Of a stretch of DNA of 64,000 nucleotides, positions 16,073-25,179 are shown piece after piece. Origin of the DNA: Anaerolineae bacterium (lineage in GTDB: Bacteria; Chloroflexota; Anaerolineae; Aggregatilineales; Phototrophicaceae); assembly GCA_022843745.1 (NCBI GenBank), contig JALHNB010000011.1, forward strand, positions 1 to 64,000, read 5' to 3'. Under the pieces are notes generated by a model, which saw only the letters and a program-made list of their open reading frames with translations, did not search any database and was not told the origin of the DNA. The number at the start of each line of letters is the position of its first letter. Within the stretch, counting starts at the first letter, position 1. The translations under genes were made by a program, and so were the position numbers.

Positions 16073-17545
16073 ATGAACCATATAAAAATCGATCCTGACC
16101 GTCAGTTAGGCAATATCAACCCTCACATTTTTGGCGGGTTCGCTGAACATCTTGGCCGCTGTTTCTATGGCGGTATCTATGAGCCAGGTTCGCCATTAGC
16201 TGACGAACATGGATTTCGTAAGGACGTTCTGGAAGCACTATCCCGCCTGAAGATGCCAATTATACGCTATCCGGGCGGTAATTTCGTGTCTGGCTATCGC
16301 TGGATGGACGGTGTTGGGCCAGTGGAAGATCGCCCTGCCCGTCCCGAACTGGCCTGGGAAACGATAGAACCCAACCACTTTGGCACAAACGAATTTATCC
16401 AGTTCTGCCGCAAAATCAATACCGAACCCTACTTCGTGGTGAATTGCGGTGATGGTGACATGCGCGAAGCACGGGACTGGGTCGAATATTGCAACAGCAG
16501 CCAGGAAACGGCTCTGACAAAGCTGCGCAGTCAGCATGGTTTCGCTGCGCCCCACAACATCAAATACTGGGGAATCGGCAACGAGGTCGATGGTGAGTGG
16601 CAAATTGGCTACAAAACGCCCCAGGAGTATGCACGCGCCTACAAGGAATTCGCCAAAGTGATGCGGTGGGTTGATCCCTCAATCAAACTGCTGGCCTCCG
16701 TTGTTTCCAATTGGAACGCTGAATTTGTTGAGCGTACCCAACTTCTGCTCGATCACGCATCCGAATTCATCGATTATCTTGCCATACATTGGTATGTCGG
16801 CAACCCGGAAAATGACTTCGCCCGGTATATGACGGTCTCCGAGATTTTTGAAGAGCGCATCAGCGCCACCGAAGGCCTCATCAATGCCATGAAATTGCAG
16901 CGTAATATCCGCCGTCCGATTGCGATTGCAGTGGATGAATGGAATGTATGGTATCGGGCGCGGGGGAACACACTGGAAGAACGCAACAACCTGGAGGAAA
17001 TCTATAACCTCGAGGATGCACTGGTGGTTGCGATGCATTTTAACGCCTTCATCCGCCACGCCCAGTCCGTCAAGATGGCGAATATCGCTCAGATCGTCAA
17101 TGTCATTGCCCCCATTTTTACGAATCGGGAGGGCTTGTTCCTCCAGACGATCTATTATCCTTTTGAGCTGTATAGTCGCACATGTGGAAATATTGCCCTC
17201 GACCCGTTCTGGAAAGGCGATACATTTTCCGCGGGCGATCACTCTGCCCTGCGTACCCTGGACGTATCCGCTTCGCTTAATGAGGCTGAAAAATCACTCA
17301 CTATTTTTGTCGTCAACCGCAGCCAAACGGATGCCCTGGAAACAACGGTTTCCCTTGAGAGCGGGGTGTTTGCGGGAGATTTCCAGGCACATGTGGTCAA
17401 TGGACCTGATATTAAAGCCACAAACTCGTTTGATAAGCCGAACCAGGTTGGAATCCAAAAAGCGGTTCTCACCGCAGAGAGGAGCCAGTTAAATTATACG
17501 TTTGAACCACATTCGGTAACTGCACTTATATGCCCACTCAGCTAA
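16073..17545 (+). CDS. abfA: GH51 alpha-L-arabinofuranosidase
   Basis: Removes terminal arabinofuranosyl residues from arabinans, arabinoxylans or arabino-oligosaccharides. There is no signal peptide, so it acts in the cytoplasm on imported oligosaccharides. It has the GH51 architecture: a catalytic TIM barrel followed by a beta-sandwich, 490 aa. The conserved start INPHIFGGFAEHLGRCFYGG is present, with RYPGGNFVSGYRW, the acid/base Glu171 in WGIGNEVDG and the nucleophile Glu289 in IAVDEWNVWY. It is the first gene of an operon with a family 1 sugar importer; the next gene starts about 23 bases after its stop. Regulation is most likely by the divergent LacI protein. Confidence 0.95.
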   Translation: MNHIKIDPDRQLGNINPHIFGGFAEHLGRCFYGGIYEPGSPLADEHGFRKDVLEALSRLKMPIIRYPGGNFVSGYRWMDGVGPVEDRPARPELAWETIEPNHFGTNEFIQFCRKINTEPYFVVNCGDGDMREARDWVEYCNSSQETALTKLRSQHGFAAPHNIKYWGIGNEVDGEWQIGYKTPQEYARAYKEFAKVMRWVDPSIKLLASVVSNWNAEFVERTQLLLDHASEFIDYLAIHWYVGNPENDFARYMTVSEIFEERISATEGLINAMKLQRNIRRPIAIAVDEWNVWYRARGNTLEERNNLEEIYNLEDALVVAMHFNAFIRHAQSVKMANIAQIVNVIAPIFTNREGLFLQTIYYPFELYSRTCGNIALDPFWKGDTFSAGDHSALRTLDVSASLNEAEKSLTIFVVNRSQTDALETTVSLESGVFAGDFQAHVVNGPDIKATNSFDKPNQVGIQKAVLTAERSQLNYTFEPHSVTALICPLS

Positions 17546-17568
17546 GAGATTTAATTATGGAGGACAAA

Positions 17569-18885
17569 ATGAATAAGCGTCTATCGCTTTTGCTGCTCGT
17601 TATAACTTTGATCGGAACATTCGGGGTTGGGTTGGTCCATGCTCAGGATGCAACCGATTTGAGCCTCTGGGTATTTGTGGATCGGCATGGCCTTTTCATG
17701 CAAAATCAGGCCGAGCGCTGGAACGCAGAAAATCCAGACCGACCCATCAATCTCACCTATGAGCAAATTGACTATACCCAGATGCACGATAACCTGCTGG
17801 CATCGCTGCTGGTTGGCACGGGTGCGCCCGATCTCGCCGACGTAGAGATCAAGAAATTCGCGACCTTTACAAAGGGTGATATCCACTTTATCCCGCTAGA
17901 TGTTGCTATTGATCCCTATCGCGGCGACATCATTGAATCGCGTTTGGCCCCCTACACAGCCGATGGTCACAATTATGGTATTGATTACCATCTGGGGTCA
18001 TTTGTGATGTACTACAACACCGCCCTTCTGGAAGCAGCAGGCGTAGATGTTGACAGTATCCGTACCTGGGATGACTACATCGAAGCAGGCCAGAAAGTCA
18101 CCCAGGATACTGATGGTGACGGAACGCCGGATGTCTATATGGCAAGCATCGAAACAACCGATATCTTTTCGGCCTACGCTTTGATGCTGATGATGGGTGG
18201 TGGTACGTATAATGCGGACGGTGAGATCAGCCTGGACAGCCCGGAGAATATCGCCGCGCTCCAATTCTTACAGGACATGGTCCATGTCAGCGGGATCGCG
18301 CGAGCTGCATCCGGCGGCGGGCATCACTCACCCGATCACTTTGTTGACCTGTCCGAGGGCAAAATCGCTTCGCTCTGGATGCCGCAGTGGTACATGACGC
18401 GCTTCCCTGACAACATGAGCAGCGTATTGGCTGATGTCGCAGTTGTGCGCCCCATGCCTATCTTTGAAGAAGGCGGTTACACCACAACGATGGGTGGTGG
18501 TACTGGAACAGCGATCACCGACCAGATTGACCCCAGTAAAGTCGATCTCGCCAGTGAGTTCCTGGCATTTGCCAAATTGACCTATGAATCCAATGTGTCA
18601 CTCTGGACAGACCTGGGATTCGATCCCATGCGTGTCGATGTTTACGATGACCCCGCGCTCCTGATCGAAATGAGCGATTTCCGTGGTGAAATTCCCTTCA
18701 CTTATATCAAAGCAGGATTGGGCAACGTGGCTCCAGAATACACCGGCCCGTTCTATCCTGAGATCGCGACAATCTTCCAGACGACTGCGCTTTATGACCT
18801 GATCGAAAATCAGAAGTCACCGGAAGAAGTTATTGCAGCGGCAGTAGCAGAACTCAGTGCTATGGGTGCCGATGTAGGCGGTTGA
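17569..18885 (+). CDS. Family 1 sugar-binding protein of an ABC importer
   Basis: An extracellular solute-binding protein (438 aa) for the adjacent permeases. A signal peptide covers residues 1-24 (LSLLLLVITLIGTFGVGLVHAQ). The mature part has the two-lobe family 1 pattern (LASLLVGTGAPDLADVEIK, YYNTALLEAAGVDVDSIRTWDDY, TDGDGTPDVYM). By linkage to the GH51 gene it probably binds arabino-oligosaccharides, which is inference. GGAGG at 17559-17563 fixes the start at ATG 17569 rather than the ATG at 17530 that overlaps abfA. No cognate ATPase is encoded nearby, so a shared MsiK-like ATPase elsewhere is likely. Confidence 0.93.
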   Translation: MNKRLSLLLLVITLIGTFGVGLVHAQDATDLSLWVFVDRHGLFMQNQAERWNAENPDRPINLTYEQIDYTQMHDNLLASLLVGTGAPDLADVEIKKFATFTKGDIHFIPLDVAIDPYRGDIIESRLAPYTADGHNYGIDYHLGSFVMYYNTALLEAAGVDVDSIRTWDDYIEAGQKVTQDTDGDGTPDVYMASIETTDIFSAYALMLMMGGGTYNADGEISLDSPENIAALQFLQDMVHVSGIARAASGGGHHSPDHFVDLSEGKIASLWMPQWYMTRFPDNMSSVLADVAVVRPMPIFEEGGYTTTMGGGTGTAITDQIDPSKVDLASEFLAFAKLTYESNVSLWTDLGFDPMRVDVYDDPALLIEMSDFRGEIPFTYIKAGLGNVAPEYTGPFYPEIATIFQTTALYDLIENQKSPEEVIAAAVAELSAMGADVGG

Positions 18886-18904
18886 TCGTACATTATCTTT
18901 TTGA

Positions 18905-18931
18905 AGCGGGCATCATGACAAGGTGCCCGCT
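18905..18931 (+). terminator. Intercistronic hairpin between binding protein and permease
   Basis: AGCGGGCA (18905-18912) pairs perfectly with TGCCCGCT (18924-18931) with an 11-base loop; TTCCCC follows, so the T-run is weak. Such hairpins after binding-protein genes commonly reduce expression of the downstream permeases. Confidence 0.6.
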
Positions 18932-18952
18932 TTCCCCCTCTATCGACTGCAA

Positions 18953-19882
18953 ATGTCTCATTGCGTCAGAGGTAAAATCAAATTGTTGAGTTCAATTCTC
19001 AGAATAGTACACAATAAAAAAGTCGTTCCTTTCGTATTCTTAGCTCCATTTATGACTATATTCCTGATTTTCAAGGTCTACCCGGTCATTCTTGCCGTGA
19101 TTATGAGTTTCCAGAATTTTCAGGGCGTTCAGAGTCAGGAATGGGTGGGGCTGACCAATTATCAGAACGTGTTTAACCTGGTGCGGTTTGGTCAGGCATT
19201 GACCAACACAACCGTTTATACCATTGGCACGCTTCTCATTCTCATCCCGCTGCCGCTTATTCTGGCGGTGCTGTTGGATTCAGGGCGCGTTGCTCAAAGT
19301 ACGCTGTTCAGAACGCTGATTTTCTTACCCGCGCTGACCTCACTGGTTGTTGCCGGAACAGTTTTCCGCCTGATCCTGGCTGAGGAGGGGTTTCTCAATC
19401 TTTTCCTGTCATCAACACTCGGTATACGTCCACTGCGGTGGTTAGAAACGGCTGATCTCGCATTACCCTCGCTTATCCTGATCGCGACATGGCGTTGGAC
19501 AGGCATTAACATCCTGTACTTTAACTCAGGACTGGTGAACATCCCGCGTGAGCTTTATGAAGCAGCCGTGATTGATGGCGCAAGCCCTTTCCAGATGTTC
19601 TGGCGAATCACACTTCCTTTACTGAGGCCAACGACCCTCTTTGTCGTGGTTCTCAGTATTATTGGTGGCTACCAGGTCTTTGTGGAACCATTTATCCTCT
19701 ATACTGGCGGCGGAGGCCCAGGGGACGGCGGGCTTTCAATGGCCCTGCTGATTTATCGAACCGCCTTTACGTCGTTTAACTTTGGGACAGCCGCTGCAAT
19801 GGGCGTGATCCTTGCTGCAATTATTTTCGTCTTTTCGCTGATTCAGTTTCGCTTTTTCGGCGTATTTAGCAAGGAGGATTAA
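18953..19882 (+). CDS. ABC sugar permease (MalF/UgpA type)
   Basis: The first inner-membrane permease of the CUT1-type sugar importer, about 310 aa with six predicted helices (VVPFVFLAPFMTIFLIFKVYPV, NTTVYTIGTLLILIPLPLILAVLL and later segments). The EAA cytoplasmic loop that contacts the ATPase is visible (PRELYEAAVIDGASPFQMFWRITLP). It pairs with the permease that follows six bases later. The start is uncertain: ATG 18953 is taken, while GTG 18923 overlaps the hairpin and neither has a strong ribosome-binding site. Expected to import arabino-oligosaccharides. Confidence 0.9.
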   Translation: MSHCVRGKIKLLSSILRIVHNKKVVPFVFLAPFMTIFLIFKVYPVILAVIMSFQNFQGVQSQEWVGLTNYQNVFNLVRFGQALTNTTVYTIGTLLILIPLPLILAVLLDSGRVAQSTLFRTLIFLPALTSLVVAGTVFRLILAEEGFLNLFLSSTLGIRPLRWLETADLALPSLILIATWRWTGINILYFNSGLVNIPRELYEAAVIDGASPFQMFWRITLPLLRPTTLFVVVLSIIGGYQVFVEPFILYTGGGGPGDGGLSMALLIYRTAFTSFNFGTAAAMGVILAAIIFVFSLIQFRFFGVFSKED

Positions 19883-19887
19883 GTTCG

Positions 19888-20763
19888 ATGGCTCAACGGA
19901 CTTCTGATCTTATTCTACCTACGACTGTGCGCCCAAGACCCCGAGTTAACGCTTCCAGGGTACTGCTGACCCTGTTATTTGTCGTGTTGACATTCGTGTT
20001 TGTTTTTCCATTGTACTGGATGGTGATCAGTTCATTACGTCCCGATGGACGTATCTTTGTGGATGCCTTTGACCTGTTACCCTCGGCATTGTCACTGGAC
20101 AGCTATAATAGTCTTTTTGAGCAAGAGCCGTATGGACGCTGGATTGTTAACTCGATTTTGCAGACTGGTGGCTTTGCCTTCACAGCGCTTTTTCTCTGCA
20201 CAACTGGCGGCTACGCACTGGCAAAATTCAGGTTCCGGGGCCGGAATTTTTTATTTCTGTTGATTGTCGTCTCTCAAATGATCCCATTTCATCTATTGAT
20301 TGTGTCGTTGTTCCTGATGATCATTCAATTGGGATTGGTAGAGAGCTATTGGGGTGCAATTATCCCGATAGCGGCATCTCCAATTGGCATCTTCTTTGTC
20401 CGGCAGTATATGTTGTCTATTGATGACGAGATGCTGAATGCGGCACGGGTGGATGGCGCAAATGAGTATCAGATATTCTATTCCGTCGTTTTGCCGAATG
20501 CCCGTCCTGCGATTGCGACCCTATTCATTCTGTTCTCGCTGGAATATTGGAATAACCTGCTCTGGCCGCTGATTGTGTTTCGGCAAGCAGAGAATATGCC
20601 ACTTGCAGTCGGCATCACACGCCTGATTAACCAGTACCGGCAGTCCTATGATCTGGTCATGGCTGGCTCGACCCTGGCAACGATACCCATTATCATTCTG
20701 TTCCTGTTCCTGCGCCGGCAGGTCATGACAGGGATAGCTGCAACGGGTACCGGGATGAAATAA
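19888..20763 (+). CDS. ABC sugar permease (MalG/UgpE type)
   Basis: The second permease of the importer (291 aa, about six helices, starting with VLLTLLFVVLTFVFVFPLYWMV). The EAA motif DDEMLNAARVDGANEYQIFY and the MalG-type NPGGYA-like region (TTGGYALAKFRFRG) are present. AAGGAGG lies at the end of the preceding gene, so translation is coupled (five bases between genes). It is the last gene of the cassette; no ATP-binding subunit follows, and a terminator lies at 20900-20935. Confidence 0.92.
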   Translation: MAQRTSDLILPTTVRPRPRVNASRVLLTLLFVVLTFVFVFPLYWMVISSLRPDGRIFVDAFDLLPSALSLDSYNSLFEQEPYGRWIVNSILQTGGFAFTALFLCTTGGYALAKFRFRGRNFLFLLIVVSQMIPFHLLIVSLFLMIIQLGLVESYWGAIIPIAASPIGIFFVRQYMLSIDDEMLNAARVDGANEYQIFYSVVLPNARPAIATLFILFSLEYWNNLLWPLIVFRQAENMPLAVGITRLINQYRQSYDLVMAGSTLATIPIIILFLFLRRQVMTGIAATGTGMK

Positions 20764-20794
20764 ATGTCGTTTAAGCGCGGGAGGCTGGCGGCGG

Positions 20795-20905
20795 CGACGT
20801 GAATGCGCAGCGCTGAGGTGCTGTAAATCTGCCAGTCACGGGATAGATTTTAGATAGATTTTGGGTCGATAAAGGGCGTAAGCCTTGCGCCCCTACAGGA
20901 ACGCG
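20795..20905 (+). pseudogene. Remnant of the 3' end of the GH99-SH3 gene
   Basis: Codons for GDVNA are found near 20797, then an interrupted stretch, then LPVTG and a stop near 20835-20850. This corresponds to the GDVNALPVTG end of the GH99-SH3 protein (stop at 14714-14716). It is followed by GATTTT and then the same GCGTAAGCCTTGCGCCCCTAC palindrome half found after the intact gene (14762-14782). The arabinoside cassette (14792-20763) thus lies between an intact and a decayed copy of the same gene end. Confidence 0.7.
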
Positions 20906-20935
20906 CTCTTGTCGCAATGATGAGGGCGCGTTTTT
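20900..20935 (+). terminator. Terminator of the arabinoside operon
   Basis: AACGCGCTC (20900-20908) pairs with GAGGGCGCGTT (20922-20932, one bulged G) and runs into TTTTTA. It is placed 137 bases after the last permease. Confidence 0.65.
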
Positions 20936-20957
20936 ATTTCGCAAAATTGGCGCTACC

Positions 20958-22214
20958 CTACCGCAGCGTGAGCTTCTGCAAATTTAGCGATTGCGGGTCG
21001 ATTTTCTGGGCGATGTGAATGGCGGACAAAACCGCGCTCTCATGGCAGTCAATGTCGTGCATATACAGCCCTGCCAGCCACAATTGATTTCGCCCTTGAA
21101 GCGCGATAAGCTCCTTCTGCGCCTGATAATAAGCGAGGTTGATTTTGACATGGTCATAGTTGACCACTGTGTAAAGCGAGTCCGGCATGTCGGCATCAAA
21201 TGTCACCCAACTGCGAAAAATCGGACGAGCGCTTTTCCACTGCTTCCAGACGGTGTTCTGACTGTAGCGTCCGTCATAGCGCAAATTGACCACCGACCAG
21301 TATTTTTCTTCGGCGGGCATCAGGCGGCGATCCCCGTGAACGGCGATGACGGTCTTGAACGAGCCGATGCGGCTGAGTTCCTGCCGAGTCGGGTCGGCAT
21401 CTTCGACCTGGGCAAGCAGGCTGTGAGCGTCCCAGGGACTGGTCGCGATGATGAGGTGATCGAATTCGTGGAGGCTGCCATCGGCTTCGCGCACGGTGTA
21501 TATGCCATCGGCGTGAGTGATCGTGATAATATCTGCCGAAGTTTTGATTTTTGTGCGGGGTGATGCCTGCGCTAATGCCGCGATATAGACCTGATTGCCG
21601 CCGATAATTTCGATACCGACGGGCGCTTGTATGCCACCCGACATATTGAGCGTCGAATATTTAAGCGCGTTATAGGCCGCAAACTGCTTGAATTCTTCCG
21701 GCTCAACGCACCATTGCGCGAGTAAAAATGGAAACAAAAACTGCTCTTTAAAAGCGCGTGTGCCGGGGAGGGTTTCGAGATATTGCTCGACGGTGATGGT
21801 CGTATTGCGTTCGTCGATCAGCTTTCGGGCGCGGGATAACGCCCACCGCAGTTGAATCAGATTCCAGAGTTGGTAGGGTTTGAGCGCTGACCAGATGATG
21901 CCCTTTTCGTTGAATGGCGGCATGACGGTGAGGCGGCGATGATCGCTGGTGTAAAGCGTGGCGCTGATGTTGTACAGACGAGTCGGGACGTTGAGCAGGT
22001 TCAGCAGCTTGATGAAGGTCGGAAACATGCGCTCCATGAAAAACTCAAAGCCTGCTTCAATCGGAACGAGTTTGCCGTCCTGCTCGATCTCGACGGTGTG
22101 GGCATGACCGCCCAAACGCGCCTGTTTTTCGAACACCGTCACATCATGGTGATCGCTGAGAAGCCAACTCGCGGTTAAGCCCGCCGCCCCTGCCCCGATA
22201 ATGCCGATTCGCAT
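20958..22214 (-). CDS. FAD-dependent amine-oxidase-like oxidoreductase
   Basis: A flavoprotein of the NAD(P)-binding Rossmann/amine oxidase superfamily (418 aa). The FAD-binding GIIGAGAAGLTASWLL is at residues 4-19, the ribose-binding Glu is in VTVFEKQARLGGHAHTVE, and a second FAD contact appears in the C-terminal QLWLAGLYMHD. Its closest resemblance is to the short oxidoreductases found beside cyclopropane-fatty-acid-synthase-like or lipid/terpenoid genes. It lies 15 bases downstream of the P450 gene on the same strand, so the two likely form an operon and act on one lipophilic substrate. Substrate and reaction are not known. The start is supported by AGAGG ahead of ATG 22214. Confidence 0.87.
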   Translation of the reverse strand: MRIGIIGAGAAGLTASWLLSDHHDVTVFEKQARLGGHAHTVEIEQDGKLVPIEAGFEFFMERMFPTFIKLLNLLNVPTRLYNISATLYTSDHRRLTVMPPFNEKGIIWSALKPYQLWNLIQLRWALSRARKLIDERNTTITVEQYLETLPGTRAFKEQFLFPFLLAQWCVEPEEFKQFAAYNALKYSTLNMSGGIQAPVGIEIIGGNQVYIAALAQASPRTKIKTSADIITITHADGIYTVREADGSLHEFDHLIIATSPWDAHSLLAQVEDADPTRQELSRIGSFKTVIAVHGDRRLMPAEEKYWSVVNLRYDGRYSQNTVWKQWKSARPIFRSWVTFDADMPDSLYTVVNYDHVKINLAYYQAQKELIALQGRNQLWLAGLYMHDIDCHESAVLSAIHIAQKIDPQSLNLQKLTLR

Positions 22215-22229
22215 GTTTGACCTCTTTTT

Positions 22230-23600
22230 CTAGGCGGACGTTTTCGTTCGATGCCGGAGGATGCGTACCTGTAATTTATCTCCCGGCGTGGGGACAGGCC
22301 GAAAGTACATGTGAACGGTAAAATCCGGCGGGTCGAGTTGCAGCTCAAAATTATGCAGCAGGTGGGCGATTAAAACCATCACCTGCGTTTCGGCCAGCGC
22401 CGCACCCAGGCAGGTATGTGCGCCGAAGGAATAAGGCGCGAAGGCATTCGGCGGGCGTGATTTTCGGGCTTCGGGCGTGTGTCGGTGGATGTCGAACCGT
22501 TCGGGGTCGGGGAAATATTCGGGCAAAAAGTGCGTCAGACCGTTGACGAGAAAAAGCGGCGTTCCAGCTTTTACACAATGTCCGGCAAATTCAAAATCCT
22601 TCGCGGCGGTGCGCGGCAGCAAGGGCGCAACCGGATACAGGCGCAGCGTTTCGAGGACGGTCATGTGCAGAGTGGGCATGTCTTTTAATGAGTCCACGTT
22701 GAGCCTACCACTAACAAAAAGCGCATCAATTTCCGGTTGTAGACGCGCCAGCAAATCCGGCGATTTGAGAATGGCGTACAGCATAAATGAAACCGTGCCT
22801 GCTACCGTGTCCATGCCCGCGTTATACGAACCGATCATTTCGGCGATGATTTCGCGCTCGGTCAGTGGATTTCCCTCCTCGTCGCGTTCCGCCAGCAGCG
22901 CATCGACCAGATCGGGCAAGCGTTCGTTGCTATGAAGGTGTTCAGCGATGATGTCATGCCCATCCTGCAAGAGTAGTTTTTTCGCCTGGACATAGCTCGG
23001 ATGCTTCAAAGCCAGCGGCGGCAGCAGTTTGGTAATGCTGACCAGCATATTCATGTGGATGAGGGTGCGGACGCTTTCAAAATTGTCGCCGGGAGCGCGG
23101 TTCAGCAGAACGGTGCTGAGTTGGCGCACGACAATGCGTTGGAGCGTCCTGAAAACGGGTATTTTCTCGCCGACCTGCCATTTGCGGAACTCAGCCTCGC
23201 TTGTGGACATAAGTTGGGGTATTCGCGCCACATAGCTGTCGCGGGAATAGCTGGTACGCTGCAATTTCCGGCGTGTGCGATGCGCTGATCCGTCCATCGC
23301 GACCAGCAGCTTTTCAGTCCCTAGCTCATGCTTCAGGTCGGCGAAAACCTCAGTGCTGGAAAGAACCTCATCCGCCGTCGCCATGAGTTGATTGGCTTCC
23401 AGACCTGCCATGATGGTGTACTCGCGCCCTGGCACCCGGATGCGGAAAATTGGGCCGTAATTCTGAAACATCCGCAGGAAATAGCGCAGCGGATCACTCA
23501 GCATGGACAGCGAACTACCAAGCAGTGGCAAACCCTTCGCCAGCGGCGGCAAGGGTTTTTGCGTGGTGATAGGTTCAGAGTGTGCAGTATCGAGCTTCAT
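22230..23600 (-). CDS. Cytochrome P450
   Basis: A heme-thiolate monooxygenase of 456 aa without a membrane anchor. All hallmarks are present: the I-helix oxygen-binding motif AGMDT (residues 261-265), the ExxR pair E317-R320 (ETLR), PERF (367-370), and the heme loop YSFGAHTCLG with Cys397 as iron ligand. Length and the proline-rich N-terminus (PLPPLAKGLPLLGSS) resemble bacterial CYP families related to CYP51/CYP120. The FAD oxidoreductase gene follows 15 bases downstream. No ferredoxin or ferredoxin reductase lies nearby. The natural substrate is unknown, with sterol-, terpenoid- or fatty-acid-type molecules most likely. Confidence 0.95.
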   Translation of the reverse strand: MKLDTAHSEPITTQKPLPPLAKGLPLLGSSLSMLSDPLRYFLRMFQNYGPIFRIRVPGREYTIMAGLEANQLMATADEVLSSTEVFADLKHELGTEKLLVAMDGSAHRTRRKLQRTSYSRDSYVARIPQLMSTSEAEFRKWQVGEKIPVFRTLQRIVVRQLSTVLLNRAPGDNFESVRTLIHMNMLVSITKLLPPLALKHPSYVQAKKLLLQDGHDIIAEHLHSNERLPDLVDALLAERDEEGNPLTEREIIAEMIGSYNAGMDTVAGTVSFMLYAILKSPDLLARLQPEIDALFVSGRLNVDSLKDMPTLHMTVLETLRLYPVAPLLPRTAAKDFEFAGHCVKAGTPLFLVNGLTHFLPEYFPDPERFDIHRHTPEARKSRPPNAFAPYSFGAHTCLGAALAETQVMVLIAHLLHNFELQLDPPDFTVHMYFRPVPTPGDKLQVRILRHRTKTSA

Positions 23601-23713
23601 AATCTGCCACCTGGAACGAACTCGTAAATTAGAGCCGTTTTTTTTACCTTCAGTCGAATGATCGGCTGATCGATCGGGGCGTAAGACTTGCTACCGATAG
23701 CTTAAGATTGACG

Positions 23714-25057
23714 CTAAAATCCGTTGGCCTGTGCTACCTTCCCATACCACTCACCGCTTTGCTTTAAAGTGCGTTTGAGTGTCGTGTAATCAATATGTGT
23801 GATGCCGAAGCGTCGCGTATAGCCAAACGCCCACTCAAAATTATCCAGCAGCGACCAGACAAAATAACCCTTTAACGGCACGCCCTCCTGTATCGCGCGG
23901 TGACAGGCCGCCAGATGCCCTTCCAGATAGGCCTGACGTTTGTCGTCGTGAACCTGACCATCCGGCGTGAGTTCGTCCTCGTAGGCCGCGCCGTTTTCGG
24001 TGATGTACAGCGGCGGGATGGCGTAATCGCGCTTGAGCCGTGTCAGGACGTTATACAGGCCGAGCGGATACACTTCCCAATCCATCGCCGTATATTCGCC
24101 TTCGGGATGTTCAAATCCCGTTCCCCCAGGCTGCGCCGGATCATGTTTGGTGATGGTTCTTCGGTAGTAATTGACACCCATAAAATCCGTCGGTGTGGTA
24201 ATGGCTTTAAAATCGCCTTCCTGAACTTTCGGCGCGTTTTCGCCCAAAAAGTTCAGCACATCGGCGGGGTACTCGCCCTTATACAGCGGATCAAGGAACC
24301 ATCGGTGATTAAATCCATCCATCCCCTCGGCAGTTGCTTTGTCGGCGTCGCTGTCGCTGGCGGGTTCAATCCAGTTAATATCGAGCGTGATGCCGACACG
24401 TGCGCCGGAACTGTTGGCGCGGATGATCGGCACGGCCTGACCATGCGCCAGGAGCGTGTGGTGCGCGGCCTGGGTCGCGGCGGCCATGTCCTTGATCCCC
24501 GGCGCGTGTACGCCCAGCCAGTAACCCAGGAAGGCGACGACCCAGGGTTCGTTGATGGTAATCCAGTTTTTGACGCGATCCCCCAGTCGATAGGTGATTA
24601 TGTCGGTATATTTCAGGAACGCATCAACCGTCGCGCGATTCGGCCAGCCGCCCGCATCCTGCAAAGGCTGCGGTAAATCCCAGTGATAGAGCGTGGCGTA
24701 AGGCGTAATTTCTTTGGCTAAAAGGTTGTCTACGAGGCGATCATAAAAATCCAGCCCAGCGCTGTTGATCGCGCCCGTTCCCTCTGGAATGATGCGCGGC
24801 CAGGCGATGGAAAAACGATAGGCCTTGATACCTATTTGCCGCATCAGTTCGATGTCTTCGGGGTAGCGGTGATAATGATCGCAGGCCACGTCGCCCGTAT
24901 CGCCGTTAACGACAGCGCCGGGTGTGCGGCAAAACGTGTCCCAGATGGATGTGCCGCGTCCGTCTTCATTGGCAGCGCCTTCGATCTGGAACGAAGCTGT
25001 CGCCGCGCCCCAGAGGAAATCGGCGGGAAAGGTCAGTTTTTGTGATTTTGAAGCCAT
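23714..25057 (-). CDS. bglA: GH1 beta-glucosidase
   Basis: A retaining glycoside hydrolase family 1 enzyme (447 aa, cytoplasmic, single TIM barrel). N-terminal signature FPADFLWGAATASFQIEGA, acid/base Glu170 in TINEPW and nucleophile Glu354 in YITENGAAYED are all present, as are GVNYYRR and FVWSLLDNFEWAFGY of the substrate pocket. It hydrolyses cellobiose-like and other beta-glucosides or beta-galactosides; the exact specificity is inferred. A frame extends upstream to 25120, but MASKSQKL (25057), preceded by AAGAGG, is the sensible start. Monocistronic. Confidence 0.95.
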   Translation of the reverse strand: MASKSQKLTFPADFLWGAATASFQIEGAANEDGRGTSIWDTFCRTPGAVVNGDTGDVACDHYHRYPEDIELMRQIGIKAYRFSIAWPRIIPEGTGAINSAGLDFYDRLVDNLLAKEITPYATLYHWDLPQPLQDAGGWPNRATVDAFLKYTDIITYRLGDRVKNWITINEPWVVAFLGYWLGVHAPGIKDMAAATQAAHHTLLAHGQAVPIIRANSSGARVGITLDINWIEPASDSDADKATAEGMDGFNHRWFLDPLYKGEYPADVLNFLGENAPKVQEGDFKAITTPTDFMGVNYYRRTITKHDPAQPGGTGFEHPEGEYTAMDWEVYPLGLYNVLTRLKRDYAIPPLYITENGAAYEDELTPDGQVHDDKRQAYLEGHLAACHRAIQEGVPLKGYFVWSLLDNFEWAFGYTRRFGITHIDYTTLKRTLKQSGEWYGKVAQANGF

Positions 25058-25179
25058 AAAATTGATGCCTCTTGTGAAAATATGCAGGTTAATATTACCC
25101 CATATTTTGATAAGAAGCATGTGCTAAAGGTCATGCCAATATTGATAATCCGCCACAAATGCTGGTTTGCTGTCAGCGC

